Source of the DNA: Silene latifolia
Taxonomy: Eukaryota > Streptophyta > Magnoliopsida > Caryophyllales > Caryophyllaceae
DNA: 64,000 nt
Direction of reading: 5' to 3'
NCBI RefSeq assembly: GCF_048544455.1
Contig: NC_133526.1
Coordinates: 6,464,001 to 6,528,000 of the forward strand
Every line of letters begins with the position of its first letter. The first letter of the stretch is position 1. This document shows positions 22,735 to 34,143 of this stretch, one piece after another. The position numbers and the translations under genes were made by a program. Below the pieces are notes generated by a model that was not told where the DNA came from, ran no database searches, and saw nothing but the letters and a program-made list of their open reading frames with translations.

Positions 22735-24912
22735 ATGATTTCTCAAAGAGAAGAGTTGATGATTTCTCTTAATGATAACTCAATTCCAACATTAAGAAAT
22801 GCTAATTTCCTTAAACCAACAAAAATTCAACAATTCCCTAAAAAACCACCTTATTTCACTTCAAATCCCAACATTTTTGATGATCTTAAAGGAAAAATTA
22901 ATTTTAAAGGTATAAAATCTCCTAGAGATAGTTGGAAATTATGGGTTGAGAATTTAGAGAAAACCCATGAAAGAATTTGGAAGAAAGTTGGAATCTTTGA
23001 CGCAATTAGGGCATCTACTTACAAAATTAACAAAGATGTTAATTTATTTATATATTTAGGTCAAAAATGGTGTGTTGAGACTAACACTTTCATTTTTCCA
23101 TGGGGTGAGTGTAGTATAACTTTAGAAGATGTCATGATTTTGGGTGGTTTTTCGGTTTTAGGCGAATCGGTTTTTAGTTGCTTTCAACATAGTAATGCTG
23201 AAGAATTAGCAATGAAGGAGAAGTTTGAAAGTTGTTGTACTGCAATAAAAAGAGCAAATTTTGGGAATTTAGCTTTGGATAAATGGGTAAATTATTTTCA
23301 AGGAAAAGGTGGTGAATTAGAGCATGTAGCTTGTCTTGTTTTATGGTTGTCTAGGTATGTTTTCTGTACTGATTCTGTTCATAATGATACTGATGTTTTC
23401 GCCCTCGCTTTTCGCCTTGTTAAGGGTACTAAGATTGCCTTAGCTTGTGGTGTTTTAGCTTCTATATATCGAGATTTAAGTTTGTTGAAAGGAAGAATTG
23501 TAGCTCTCAATAATGGTGATCTTGATCTTGATCTGTGGTCATTATTGCAGTTAGTTCAGGTTTGGGCTTGGGAGAGGTTTCGGACAATTAGTCCGAAACC
23601 CTTCTGTTTAGTCCATGGTCAGCCGAGAATAGCTCGCTGGCACAATGTACGTATATTGAAAAACGATAGCTCTAACTCGAGACTGGATTTGTGTTTTGGT
23701 GAAGAATTGTTTTTGTGGAGGCCTTATGGTCTGTACTTGGAGAATTGGGATTTTCCGAAATTTTATGGTGACGAGGAAATGTGGATGGCGATTAAGTCAG
23801 ACGTAGATGACGAGTTTTTGTCATTTGTAAAGTGTTTGAGAGATTGTAAGTTGGAAGGTATGGATTGTGTGGAATGGTACCTTCCACATAGAGTAGGGAT
23901 GCAATTTGGATTTGATCAAGACGTTCCTGATTACGTTCCTAGGAATAATCTGAACTTGGAAGTTGAATTTGGTGTTAGCTGTTATGTACCTCCTCGATTA
24001 CTCGAGGGAGATGTCACAGTCCGGTATTTAAAGTGGTGGAAAGGATCATCAACTTCATGTGACAATGAAGTACTAAGTCACTCAAGGAAACAAAATATAC
24101 TGTTTAAAGGTTTGAGACTTCTGGATTATCCATCTCAGACGCGTAATGATGCAATGCAGGTAGATTCAGTGAGCTGTACGGAGATTCTTAGGGCGGAATT
24201 GGCCCTTGTTGAGAACTTGGCATCTCAAAGTCTAAGTTTGGTTCCTGCCAGTGCGGTGGAGGACGGAAAAATCAATGACCATACTGATATTAGCTCATTG
24301 CCTGTAGTTAATGATGCTGTGATTGTGGATAAGTTGCTTCTGGGATCAGAAACTTCAGCATCCGAGTACAGAGATGCAAATCGAATACACAAAGCGTGTG
24401 ATGATGCGGTTAATGAGGCAATGCAGGTAGATTCAGTGAGCTCTACTGAGATTCTGAAGACGGACTTAGCTCCTGTTGAGAACTTGGCATCTCAAAGTCT
24501 TGTAGGTTTGGTTCTTTACAGTCCGGATGAGGACGGAAAAACCAGTGAGCATATTCCAATCACAATTGAAAAAAGCAATTCTGTTGAGATTAATCAAACT
24601 CTTATTTGCTCATCAAGTGCTGTTAATGATGCTGTGATTGTGAATAAATTGATTCCGGGGTTAGAAACTGATAAATTTACGGAACTGGTTGAAAGGGTAG
24701 GTGGAGATATGGCTCCCCCATCTGAGTATGAAGATGCAAATCGGATACAAGAAGCGTCTGGTGATGATGTAATTATGGTCGATATAGACGAGACAGGTGA
24801 TGATGAGACTGATAACCCTTTAGAGTCTATATGTAAGAATTTGGAAGAAAGGTTAAGTTTGCTCGAGATAACAGTTTCGACATTTATGGCAGCTATTCAG
24901 AATGTAAATTAA
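22735..24912 (+). CDS. Plant mobile domain (PMD) protein, MAIN-like, second copy
   Basis: Intronless. I chose ATG 22735 because what follows, SQREELMISLN and then RNANFLKP, resembles the REELMV...FLKP start usual in plant PMD proteins. This gives 725 aa. The frame also has an ATG at 22591 (773 aa). The PMD core shows GIFDAIRASTY, KWCVETNTFIFPWGE, ITLEDVMILGGF, LVQVWAWERF, WRPYGLYLENW, PHRVGMQFGFDQD and PPRLLEGDVTVRY, matching the protein at 2-1756 block by block. After the core lies a long acidic tail with an internal duplication (units starting AMQVDSVS, DNA about 24146-24411 and 24413-24765), ending in a coiled coil (LEERLSLLEI). The family is probably nuclear and linked to meristem maintenance and silencing in Arabidopsis; the role here is inferred. 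Confidence 0.85.
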   Translation: MISQREELMISLNDNSIPTLRNANFLKPTKIQQFPKKPPYFTSNPNIFDDLKGKINFKGIKSPRDSWKLWVENLEKTHERIWKKVGIFDAIRASTYKINKDVNLFIYLGQKWCVETNTFIFPWGECSITLEDVMILGGFSVLGESVFSCFQHSNAEELAMKEKFESCCTAIKRANFGNLALDKWVNYFQGKGGELEHVACLVLWLSRYVFCTDSVHNDTDVFALAFRLVKGTKIALACGVLASIYRDLSLLKGRIVALNNGDLDLDLWSLLQLVQVWAWERFRTISPKPFCLVHGQPRIARWHNVRILKNDSSNSRLDLCFGEELFLWRPYGLYLENWDFPKFYGDEEMWMAIKSDVDDEFLSFVKCLRDCKLEGMDCVEWYLPHRVGMQFGFDQDVPDYVPRNNLNLEVEFGVSCYVPPRLLEGDVTVRYLKWWKGSSTSCDNEVLSHSRKQNILFKGLRLLDYPSQTRNDAMQVDSVSCTEILRAELALVENLASQSLSLVPASAVEDGKINDHTDISSLPVVNDAVIVDKLLLGSETSASEYRDANRIHKACDDAVNEAMQVDSVSSTEILKTDLAPVENLASQSLVGLVLYSPDEDGKTSEHIPITIEKSNSVEINQTLICSSSAVNDAVIVNKLIPGLETDKFTELVERVGGDMAPPSEYEDANRIQEASGDDVIMVDIDETGDDETDNPLESICKNLEERLSLLEITVSTFMAAIQNVN
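24146..24765 (+). repeat. Internal tandem duplication in the PMD coding sequence
   Basis: Two in-frame units of roughly 270 and 350 bp. Both begin GCAATGCAGGTAGATTCAGT, share GAGAACTTGGCATCTCAAAG, and share GTTAATGATGCTGTGATTGT; both end in a DANRI motif (DANRIHKA and DANRIQEA). The second unit carries an insertion of about 25 codons. Confidence 0.85.
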
Positions 24913-25041
24913 TGGTGACTTCTGATTCGGGGTAAAATATTACTCATAAAAGTAAAAGACTAGAGAATGAAGGAAGCAATACCTCCATATGTAATCAGGT
25001 AGAGGCTGTACAGTGTCGAGGAAGTCGTTCTCTGTAATTGG

Positions 25042-25338
25042 TTACGATTCTTGAGATTTATCAGCAGAACTGCAGGCTGCAGCTAAATTATCAGCAGAAT
25101 CTTTGCCTGAGAATTGCACTTCCTTAATTCTGGTATACAGAAATTCCTTAGAATATAATGGACTCCTTGGCCGCTCTAAAGATTGAAAGAGTTGCGATTC
25201 TGAAAACTGGTCTGTAGAATCAGACAGTTCAATAATGCTAGGTTCACAGAACTCACAGACCCATCTGATTTCTTCATCATCAGTCGTCGTTTTTGACTGA
25301 TCCAAGCAGTAACTAGGAAACCCTATTCTACATTTCAT
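25042..25338 (-). pseudogene. Possible PHD-finger gene fragment or lone exon
   Basis: A 98-aa minus-strand frame contains SYCLD, then a spacer, then IRWVCEFCEP. This resembles the second half of plant PHD-like zinc fingers (H/SYCLD ... W.CE.C). The first zinc-binding half (C-x2-C ... C-x2-C) is not seen upstream, where an in-frame stop lies just before the ATG. It may be a fragment of a PHD gene, or an exon whose partners I cannot find. The rest (SESQLFQSLERPRSPLYS) is not recognised. Confidence 0.3.
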
Positions 25339-26499
25339 TAAGACCTGGCAAACGAGTCATCTGAGTCGAGTATGGGTTAGATATGTGCAAGTCCTTTCAT
25401 TATGGGAAAGTTCATTTTGGGTCTTCTATAAACTTCAGACAGGTTCAGGATATTTCTACTTCAGAATTTCTACACCAGAGTAAGTTTCGGATATGCTATT
25501 ATAAAATGTGACCATTTTAACGATAAAATGTTACGGCTTAGAAAATTGTTCTGGTAACTTCTTACGAGTATCAAAAAATGGTTACAATTTATTGTAAATG
25601 AGTCACATTTACTCCGTCTTCAGTTTAAGACGAAAAGTGACCCTAAGGAGACTTATTGTTTGATATAATACACTCTGTCGCGTGTTCCTCGTTGTCTTTT
25701 AAGCTCAACCCCATGTGCCCACCAGGGCACCAACTTTACCTTTCTTGTTCCTCTTATTGGCAATCTGCCACAGTGCCACTTTTTCAATACCTCAGCTTGC
25801 ACATAAACATTGCCTAGTTCAAACAATGATGGGATGTCCTTGCATAATTTTGATACTCAATTGCATGCCATGGATCATGACTTCATGAGTGTGTTGTAAG
25901 ACGGTTAGACAGATACATCGACCTTATTTCGTCTTAACTTTATATCTGGCTCGATATTATCATCGGTCAGATTTGAATCAGTTAACTCGAGACAGTAATA
26001 TTTTCCACTAGGGTCAGGGTCAGCTTTTGCCAGCTCTGGATATGAGCGGACCCGCTTTAACGATTTCACAATATTACATCAATAATTTTGTTGTGTTAAT
26101 ATAATATAATTAATTTAATAAAATTAAACCCAAAAAAAGACGCAAACATTAAAGACAGCTAACTAGACAACGCACACAAAAGATAATGACAGTTATATTT
26201 GTCAATAAATCCTTCAAATTAAATCAAAACATACAAGCATACACTATTGCTGTCATTACTTAAACACAAACATCAGCTTATGCTGTCAATAATCACACCA
26301 TTCCAATTTCCAAATACTCAAACATCAACAAGGTCATCAACTTATTATTCTGATCTCCGTGTAATAGCTAATTAGTTTACTTCTTCGAGGTTCGTCCCTC
26401 TTACGTAACCAAAAAAACAAGGTCATCGATCAACTTATTGAAGATTATGAAGAAATGAGAAGATTATTATACGTATGAAATTAAGGAAAAAAGAGAAAA
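25339..26499. other. Spacer without a recognised gene
   Basis: AT-rich sequence with decayed repeat words. It should hold the promoter of the small ORF at 26500. Nothing else can be supported. Confidence 0.4.
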
Positions 26500-26658
26500 A
26501 TGGTGAATTATTACTTGAATTGGGTACAAGCATTAATCTCAGTTTGGGCAATTATGATAGTTTTAGGTCTTATTTGCTGTTGTTTAAGCACTCAACCTGG
26601 TATTCATGGTGATGATGCTTCTAGCTGTACTTGTGATCCCGGCTATGGCGGCGTCTAA
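26500..26658 (+). CDS. Putative 52-aa single-pass membrane peptide
   Basis: An ATG in an A-rich context (aaaaATGG) opens a 52-codon frame ended by TAA. It begins MVNYYLNWVQ, then a hydrophobic helix (ALISVWAIMIVLGLICCCLS, about residues 11-30), then a polar tail with TQPGIHGDDASSCTC and DPGYGGV. The pattern is a short N-terminus, one membrane span with a Cys cluster (three Cys in a row), and a Cys-containing tail. This looks like a real small plant membrane protein and not random sequence. I do not recognise a named family. It is read in a different frame from the ORF at 26606-26794, which is mostly 3' UTR. Confidence 0.5.
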   Translation: MVNYYLNWVQALISVWAIMIVLGLICCCLSTQPGIHGDDASSCTCDPGYGGV

Positions 26659-27393
26659 ATTCTTCGTTTTTTCTTTATTATCGCTTGTTTATATTTATTG
26701 TTCACTTGTTTTGTTCATTTCATTTTCATGCGTTTATTTAATATACTCAGTATTAACAAATGTACCAGAAGGGAATGAAAGAAGAAGGGACTAGCTAGGA
26801 AATTTTTATTTTATTTGTATAGTTAAAATATAGAGTACATGTTTTGTTTTTGGTCATGTGGATAGTTAATTGTAATACGAGTATATAATGTTATTAGATT
26901 TAAACTTTTGATTGTGTATTGGTGTATATTCACGTTTACAAAAATTCGTTAACTGGTTATACATTTGTTTAATATACATCTGATTAAACTTGTTCTGTTT
27001 TTGGTTTGTGTTTACCGTTTTACAAAAATTCTTCATTTTGACCGGTATTTTGATATTTTTTAATTTGTAAATAGTGTGTACAAAAGATGGAGTTTGGTTT
27101 TGTATATACAAATTCAAAATGAAATAGTGTGTACAAAAGAAAGAACACGTAAATTCGATCATCAAAATTTCGAAATTGAAGAATCAAATCAAAAGATGTT
27201 TTTTTAAAGGATCTAGTTTTTTTAAAGGGATCAAATCTCCTACGGTAATTGTCTAATTGATCATAGTCTACTAGTCTAGTGATAGATCACATGTCGCACG
27301 GCTGCCAATCAGCATAGTAGAAAAGAATATTCTACTTTTAATACTACAACCAATTCAAGTCAACAAGTCGCCAAGTACCAAGTGCATACCTAG

Positions 27394-28246
27394 TAGGGAT
27401 GTCAATTTCACCCGCATCCATCAAAACCCGATCCACCCGATCCTAAAAGATGGATGAAAACCCGATTTAAATGGATGATGGATGGATGACGGATGAAACG
27501 GATGTGGATGACGGATGGGTTGGATGAAGAAATTCCACCCGTCATCCATCAATCACCCGATTTTATTATTTTTAATTTAAATTTTTTTTACATATAACAC
27601 ATTATTAAGATATAAAATATTTAAATTTTCATATTTTTCTACTCTCAATATAAATATTTTGTAAGCCTACCCACTAGAAAGTTAAACTAAATTAATTATC
27701 TAACTTTATTTTTGTAGAGAAAAAAACATCATTTTTTTAAACTTGAAATTATAAATGCAGAGAAAAAAGATTATACATCGGATGTATTACATCAGACTCC
27801 ATATATATTTGAGTTTTTGTGTATTTTTTCGTTATAAAGTTTAAAAGCTATATGTTGGTTTTTTGACGTCAAAACTTAAATTTTTCTGAGCTTATATGTA
27901 ATATTTTTGAGTTATATTGAAATTTTTTTAGTTTTATCTTGAAAAGAATGAACTCAAAAACTTTTTAATAAAACTCAAAATTTTGAAAATAAAACTCAAA
28001 AACTTTATCTTAACGCTCAAAAATTATACAATCTGATGTACTACATCAGATGTATAATCCATTTACTGATAAATGCACAACACCCGTTTATCACCCGATC
28101 CACCCGTTTCATCCATGGATGATGGATGGATGGATGACGGATGATATGTTTCACGGATGACGGACGGGTTGGATGAGATTTTGAAAAGACGGATGGATGA
28201 CGGATGAGGCTTCACCCGACCCGAATCCGATCCATTGACATCCCTA
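27394..28246. mobile_element. hAT-type MITE, 853 bp, with 8-bp target duplication
   Basis: Ends are TAGGGATGTCAAT and its inverse ATTGACATCCCTA. An exact 8-bp duplication, ATACCTAG, flanks it (27386-27393 and 28247-28254), as expected for hAT transposase. Subterminal parts are packed with GGATGA/ACCCGATCC words that make further inverted repeats. No ORF. The element at 48265-48764 shares the same ends. Confidence 0.9.
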
Positions 28247-28251
28247 ATACC

Positions 28252-28542
28252 TAGAGGTAAACCTGTACTCGGGCCGGGCTAGAGTCGGGCCGGGCTGGGC
28301 TCTCTTGGTCTGACCCGGGCCATGCCAGGGGGAGCGGCAGGCTGGGATATGCTTGATCCGGGCCAGGCAAGCGGACCTTACCAATTTTTTTTGCTGAAAT
28401 GGCGGGCCGGGCTAGAATTTTAGGACCCTGGCTAGGCCCGGGTAAACGGCGGGCCCAGGCAGGGCCGGGCCAAGTCGAGCCAAGTTGCATAAAATGACGG
28501 ATCAAGGCGGGCGGGGTCAGCCCGTGCTGATGGCCACCTCTA
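28252..28542. repeat. GC-rich hAT-like MITE remnant
   Basis: Starts TAGAGGTAAACC and ends TGGCCACCTCTA, imperfect inverse ends. The interior is rich in GGGCCGGGC words. No target duplication. The minus-strand ORF at 28251-28505 is a by-product of this sequence. The hAT MITE at 27394-28246 inserted at its edge. Confidence 0.55.
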
Positions 28543-30010
28543 GCTAGAGGATATAATCGTATGTGTATATATGCATATATTGACTAGCTTAGTGCCTTAG
28601 TTGATAAAGTGAGGTGATATTCTTGACCTCGTGTCAAATATGCTTTTACTTATCTTTTTTTATTCTCCATGCATCCTTCTTTTGTCTAATCGACCATATT
28701 TTACCTATTTTAATGATTAAGACGGATAATCTTATCTTAAACAAAAATTCGAGTTGTCTCGAGTGGTGTTTTATGGCATATTATTTCATTATATATCGTA
28801 ATATTTTAGAACATATTTCAAATTATATATCGTAAATGAGTCTTCGTAGACTCGGAGTTATATTGTACTCCAATGTATATTAGATGTAAATTTTAGGTTT
28901 GTGTAACGACTTCAATTTACATAAACCCATTTATAGACATATGAGACGATAACTATAAATACGTCCTCAATGGTGTTATTGGTTGCCATTTTGAAAAAAA
29001 TTCGACATGAACTTCATGTCACATCAAATGTAAATTCGGGCGAAATGCTCAAACTGTATGATTGACCTACATGAAATTATATTCATGTAGAATTATTATT
29101 CATTCACCTAACCCTTTTAAATTTCAAGAGAGATATACAACTTAAATTTCATTAAAAGTTCTACTTCCTATAATTTTGGCAACTAAACAGCTTCGTAATT
29201 TTATAATTTATAAAATTTTCACAACTCGATGAATTTAACAAAGCAAACAAACAAGCAAATAATCCGTAACACATACTCCGAATAGCATAGTTACAATTTA
29301 CAACTTATATCCCTAATCAATAAGATAATAAAAATGATAATTAAATAGGAATATATAGAATTTTTGTAAACAATTTTTCAGTATAATTAAGCGATGAACA
29401 AGAGCAACTTGCCAAACAAGTAATGACCAAATTGAATTATATATAGAGGTAGTTGCTACCTAATGTTTTTGTCTACGATTTTTCATACCTAACCACTCAT
29501 ATTTCTAGAATCCATCATTTGCCACTTATATGCTATACCTGGTCGTACCAATCATTTCTTTACCTTTTTCGTTTTTTACGAAAATATATTAATAAAAAAT
29601 AAATAAATAAATAAATGATTTAAGTAACTGACAAAGATGTAGATAAGTATGATATAATTAAAATTTACGATTAGTCAACAGAATAATAATCACGTTTAGG
29701 AATAAAGCCACCAATAAATCCAACAAACGATAATTTTAATTACAACACCATGACCCCTTGTGGCCATAATAAGTGTCCTTAAATTTACACAAAAGCCTAA
29801 TATTCTTAAGGCATTCCAAATTCAAGACTTCACACAAATTAAGCGTATGGCTACCCTTTGGCTTTTCCATACACTTATGACTTGACACAAAGACATACAG
29901 TAACATAAATACACAAACGGTTTTCTAACATGTATCCTTAGGGTACATAAAAAACCGATATATATATAACACACGGAGTATTATTTTACAAATCTAATCT
30001 TTTTTATGCA
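28543..30010. other. Spacer without a recognised gene
   Basis: AT-rich, low-complexity sequence. The lower end should contain the 3' UTR of the minus-strand gene at 30011. No mobile-element ends or domains could be supported. Confidence 0.4.
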
Positions 30011-30277
30011 CTATCGCATCATAATACCTTGACTTTCATGCACGTTAATCCCTTGACGAGCAACCAAACAATGGTTAGGGCTTCGAGTAGCTCCGGTGGC
30101 CAATATAACTTCACCAATCGCGTTTTGATGAGACCCAGGCTGAAGTCGACCCGAGTCACCACTAGGAAGTCGTGTATACGACCCGTTAACCCACGACCCG
30201 ACGATTGTACCTTGATCATTGGTCTCCTTGTGTTGTTGCACTATGGTCTTGTAAAGGTATGGAATTAAACCTTCCAT
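30011..30277 (-). CDS. Small plant protein of 88 aa, function unknown
   Basis: A single-exon minus-strand gene. The start MEGLIPYLYKTIVQQ resembles the MEGLIP..YKAI N-terminus seen in a group of small uncharacterised plant proteins. A second block (GSYTRLPSGDSGRLQPGSH) looks like a conserved Ser/Gly motif. No signal peptide or membrane span. A TATA box stands about 100 bp upstream (30376-30383). The opposite-strand frame at 30029-30268 is its shadow. The gene lies alone in a repeat-rich region. Family membership is from memory and the function is unknown. Confidence 0.65.
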   Translation of the reverse strand: MEGLIPYLYKTIVQQHKETNDQGTIVGSWVNGSYTRLPSGDSGRLQPGSHQNAIGEVILATGATRSPNHCLVARQGINVHESQGIMMR

Positions 30278-30375
30278 TATATTTAATTTAATTTAATTTA
30301 ATTGAGAGTGAAATGTTAAGTATAATTATTTGAGAATATTATTATTAGATGAGGCAAAGAGATTAACGGGTTGAG

Positions 30376-30383
30376 TTATATAA
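30376..30383 (-). promoter_or_regulatory. TATA box of the 88-aa gene
   Basis: TTATATAA lies about 100 bp before the start codon at 30277 on the minus strand, giving an expected 5' UTR of about 65-70 nt. Confidence 0.45.
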
Positions 30384-30525
30384 GGAGGGGATGGATTGAT
30401 GACGTGGAGTGTAGGTCAATAGTCTAGCTTTGTACGTAAGCCATGGTGAATTGGTGATAAGGGTAGACTTCAACGCAAACCCACACGTACTATTGATAGC
30501 TCTATCTTAACTAATGTCATCTACC

Positions 30526-30780
30526 AAAGTTGGCTGGTGTGAGTGGTAAGGGCTCTCATCTCTTAAACAAGTGGTCAGGGGTTCGATTCCTTAAATTGCC
30601 TAGACGGATATAATCCATCTTAAGTTTAAGACGGGTTAAATATACGCATGTGGGATGAATTGGACAAAACCAAAATGCATTGGATAGAGTAAAGGATTTG
30701 TCCTATATAGCCATGTAGGGTGATATTTGACATGTCTTAAACTTAAGATGGACAATAACGCCTTAAGTAAGACTAGCTGA
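30526..30780. repeat. SINE-like fragment with inverted internal repeat
   Basis: At 30530-30595 the words GGCTGGTGTGAGTGGTAAG and GGGGTTCGATTCC look like A and B boxes of a tRNA-derived SINE. Downstream CCATCTTAAGTTTAAGACG (about 30619) and the inverse GTCTTAAACTTAAGATGGA (about 30734) form an inverted repeat. No A tail or target duplication. Confidence 0.45.
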
Positions 30781-31375
30781 TTTTATATAGTTTTATTTTA
30801 TCTTGTTTGAGGAATACTTTGAAGTTTGAAGTTACCAAATCTTGGCTTAAAGAATAAAATTCATCTCACAATTTTAACAATTCTTGCACAAATCGTTTTA
30901 CTCAATCTGTCCGAGTTATATGTTTATCTTTGATTAACTCCCGAAGAATAAGAATAAAAAGGAATAAAATAATGATTGAAACGAGGGAGTATTATTAATA
31001 CGCTAATCTATTCTCAATATAACAAGTAATTAAAGTAAGGGGTAAAGTTGAGTAAACAATAATAACAATGACGAATAATGAGGCATCATGAAGATATAGT
31101 TTTAGGTTTTTAACTCCATATGTAAAAATAAAATTATTAATTATGGGATTCTAACTATTAACTTAAACTTAAATTTTTGATTGAGCTGGTTTCTTGATAT
31201 AATATCAGAGTTAGGCTAGCCGGCGTGATCAAAAATTCACGGTAATTAATTTGATTCATCTTTTCTTTCAAAACCTGTAATATTTAGCATTAGGTATGAG
31301 AAGACCGGTGTTGTATCCAATTTTTAAAGCTCAATAGCATTCGTGTAAAATATCGTGTTAAGAGTATAAAACCAA

Positions 31376-32023
31376 CTAGTTTTTAACCCGTGCAATTTGC
31401 ACGGGTATGAATTTATAATCAATGAAATCACTGTAAATATTTAAAAAATGTTAAGTAATATACATGGATATTTTAATTTGTATTTCTTTTATATATTGAT
31501 AATAAAATAAAACACATGCTAAATTTGCAAGGGATTGAAACTTACACATGTTTTAAATATGTGATATAAACTCCACAAATTCGGTGTTGTAACATGAAAC
31601 ATATTATATAGTATATAGTATATTGTATATAGTATATAATAAATGCAATATATGGAAAATAATAAAAAGCAAACAATATAAATATCACTATAAAATGGAA
31701 ATAGTTATTAAATTTGAAAAGGATTTACAATCAAATTGAAGAAACATAATTGAAGAATTAACGAAAATAGTCTCTAATATCATTCCAAATGTTGGAAAAT
31801 TTCATGGTAGACTACATTAATTGTTGTATTCGAATAAATAAATCACTACGTTCCGAACAATTTCGCAAATAACATCAGAACAGACGTTATTTTGTAATTA
31901 ATTCCGTAGTTTTCTCTGTGAGACCCGTATTTTCGGAATTTAAAAAAAACAAAAAAAAAAATTGCTATGATGACGTGGCTGCACATAAATGCTTTAAATG
32001 TTCTTGTTTTTATTAAGATAAGA
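31376..32023 (-). mobile_element. Non-autonomous Helitron, copy 1 (minus strand)
   Basis: Read on the minus strand it starts TCTTATCTTAATAAAAAC and ends with a 3' hairpin (CCCGTGCAAATTGCACGGG) followed by TTAAAAACTAG. The host bases are A before and T after on the plus strand, as in Helitron insertions into AT, with no target duplication. 648 bp, no ORF. A second copy at 34144-34991 is about 90% alike by eye. Confidence 0.88.
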
Positions 32024-32935
32024 TTATGAGTGTGAGTGAGTATGGAATCTAATGTTACGAGTATTATTTAGGGTGATTAGGTAGAGTACGAAAGTGTATT
32101 AAAAAACAATGTGCTGGCGTTGCTGATGCTTACAATTGGTTTTCTAATTACTTTTCAACATCACAGTTGATTTTACATGTCGATTGAGTTGATTATTTGA
32201 ATTCAATTTCGGAAAGAGCAAAGTTTACAACGTTTTGAGGTACTAAACGACCAAAAACCACGAGTCCACGACTGATACATCAGACCAGTATGAGCAAGTC
32301 CGTGTGCAACCTGATTGAACTTTCTACCTATAAATGATCAGCTTACCAACTTAAAATTATTACCAAAAACGATAATATGATGTCGATCATTGATAATAAG
32401 GAAAAATGGAAAATCTTGAGTTTTGATTGTTTAATTTATTTCTTTTGAAGAACTCAGATGAGCGACTAAATTAGTGATATTTAGCAAATACATTATATTT
32501 TTGTCTATTTTTTAAGTAGTTTTTAGAGAAATATATTTTAATTACCACCGCAATTTTATACATTTTTATATAATTGCACAAATTCTAGAATCAGGCAGTT
32601 TCACACCTGAAGTCATTTCTTTTTTATAAAAAATTATTCATCTAATGTTATTAAATAAGTTATTTTTTATATAATGAAATCGTCTCATAATATAAGGCCG
32701 TTATGCCGAGCTGAAAATAAGCAAACACAAAGATATGCAAGAGCTATGTGAGCAAATAAATGGGCCACTATGTCCGAAGTTTTGTTGAAGCACAAATACC
32801 ATGTCTTTACCTAGGTTGGGCCGTTGACTCTCCTTAGAAGAGGGCTTTAATTTGGGTAATTGTTTAAGTTCGTTGAAAAAAAATACAAATTTGGTGTAAA
32901 GCGGTATTACATAACAAATTATAACAAAATGTATA
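32024..32935. other. Spacer without a recognised gene
   Basis: AT-rich sequence between a Helitron and a Stowaway MITE. Nothing recognised. Confidence 0.4.
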
Positions 32936-33258
32936 CTCCCTCCTATTCATTTTAACTCTCCCCCTTTCCTTTTTCATTTATTCATATAACTCTCCCCCTT
33001 TCCTTATTTAGTAAAGTTTTATACTTATTTTAATCACCTTACCCCACAATAATACCCCACAATACTCATACTTTATCTTATTTTAATCATCTTACCCCAC
33101 AACAATACTTATTTTAATCATCTTACCCCACAATAATACCTTCCCTCTCTCCAATTACCTTACACCACCAGTCCACCATAATACTTTACAATAAAATAAT
33201 CCTCCCCTTAATTTGCGTGCCTTTTTGAAAGGGGAGAGTTAAAATGAATAGGAGGGAG
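32936..33258. mobile_element. Stowaway MITE, family B
   Basis: 323 bp, left end CTCCCTCCTATTCATTTTAA running into CTCTCCCC, right end its inverse (about 28 bp). TA flanks both sides (32934-32935, 33259-33260). The interior contains repeats of CTTACCCCACAATAATA. Confidence 0.92.
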
Positions 33259-34143
33259 TATATTTTAAATCAGTAACTTTTATTTAACTAAATTGATCAT
33301 TTTTTTTTGTATTTGCTTATGTACGTTACACAATTGTTACATAATAGTCTAGAGATGGCAACAGGCCGGAACTGGACCGAGTCCAGCTAGATCCATATCT
33401 AGATCCGCACTTCCAACACTAGATCCAGATTCAATCGATATCCAACGAGTCCAATTTTCTCAGATCCATACCCATACCCAACAGATCCGGATCTCATACG
33501 GGTCCAAGTAATCAACAAAAGGAAAAATCAAAAACAATTTTTTGGGACTTTAAAGTCGTTAGTTCAGTACCAAAGATTAACTATAATATCAAAACGAGTC
33601 GAGTGAGTCAGTCCGTAGTTACTAATGCGAGCGAGCAAGTCACTATAGTTTAATTTTTTATTTATTTTAATGAAAACGGGTCTTTAGGTTGGATCTGGAT
33701 CTGAGTGATGAGATTATGGGCGGATTTATGGGGGGTGAACCCTCACCCCCCATTAATTTTGAAGAACGGTATATATGCTTATCTGTGAGCTTATATTTCA
33801 TCAAGGTTTAGTGGCTCAATGGTAGAAGTAGTCTTCCACTTATGGTTTGAGCAATCCGGATTCAATTCCTTTTAACTGCATTTTTTAATTTTTAATCTTG
33901 CATATTAAAATCAATTAAAAATGTTCTTAGGGAGAATCGAACCCACATCGTCTTATTTGCAATTTACCTTCATTCAACTACCATGACAATGGAAATATAA
34001 TGATATTTTAAAGAAGCATAATCATATTTAAAACAAGTACTTCGGCGAGCCTTTGAAAATGTTCTTAGGGAGAATCGAACCCACATCGTCTTATTTGCAA
34101 TTTACCTTCATTCGACTACCATGACAATGGAAATATAATGATA

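Noticed and set aside
28251-28505. 84-aa minus-strand frame rich in Pro, Gly and Ala
   Set aside because: It is made by the GGGCCGGGC repeats of a MITE remnant.
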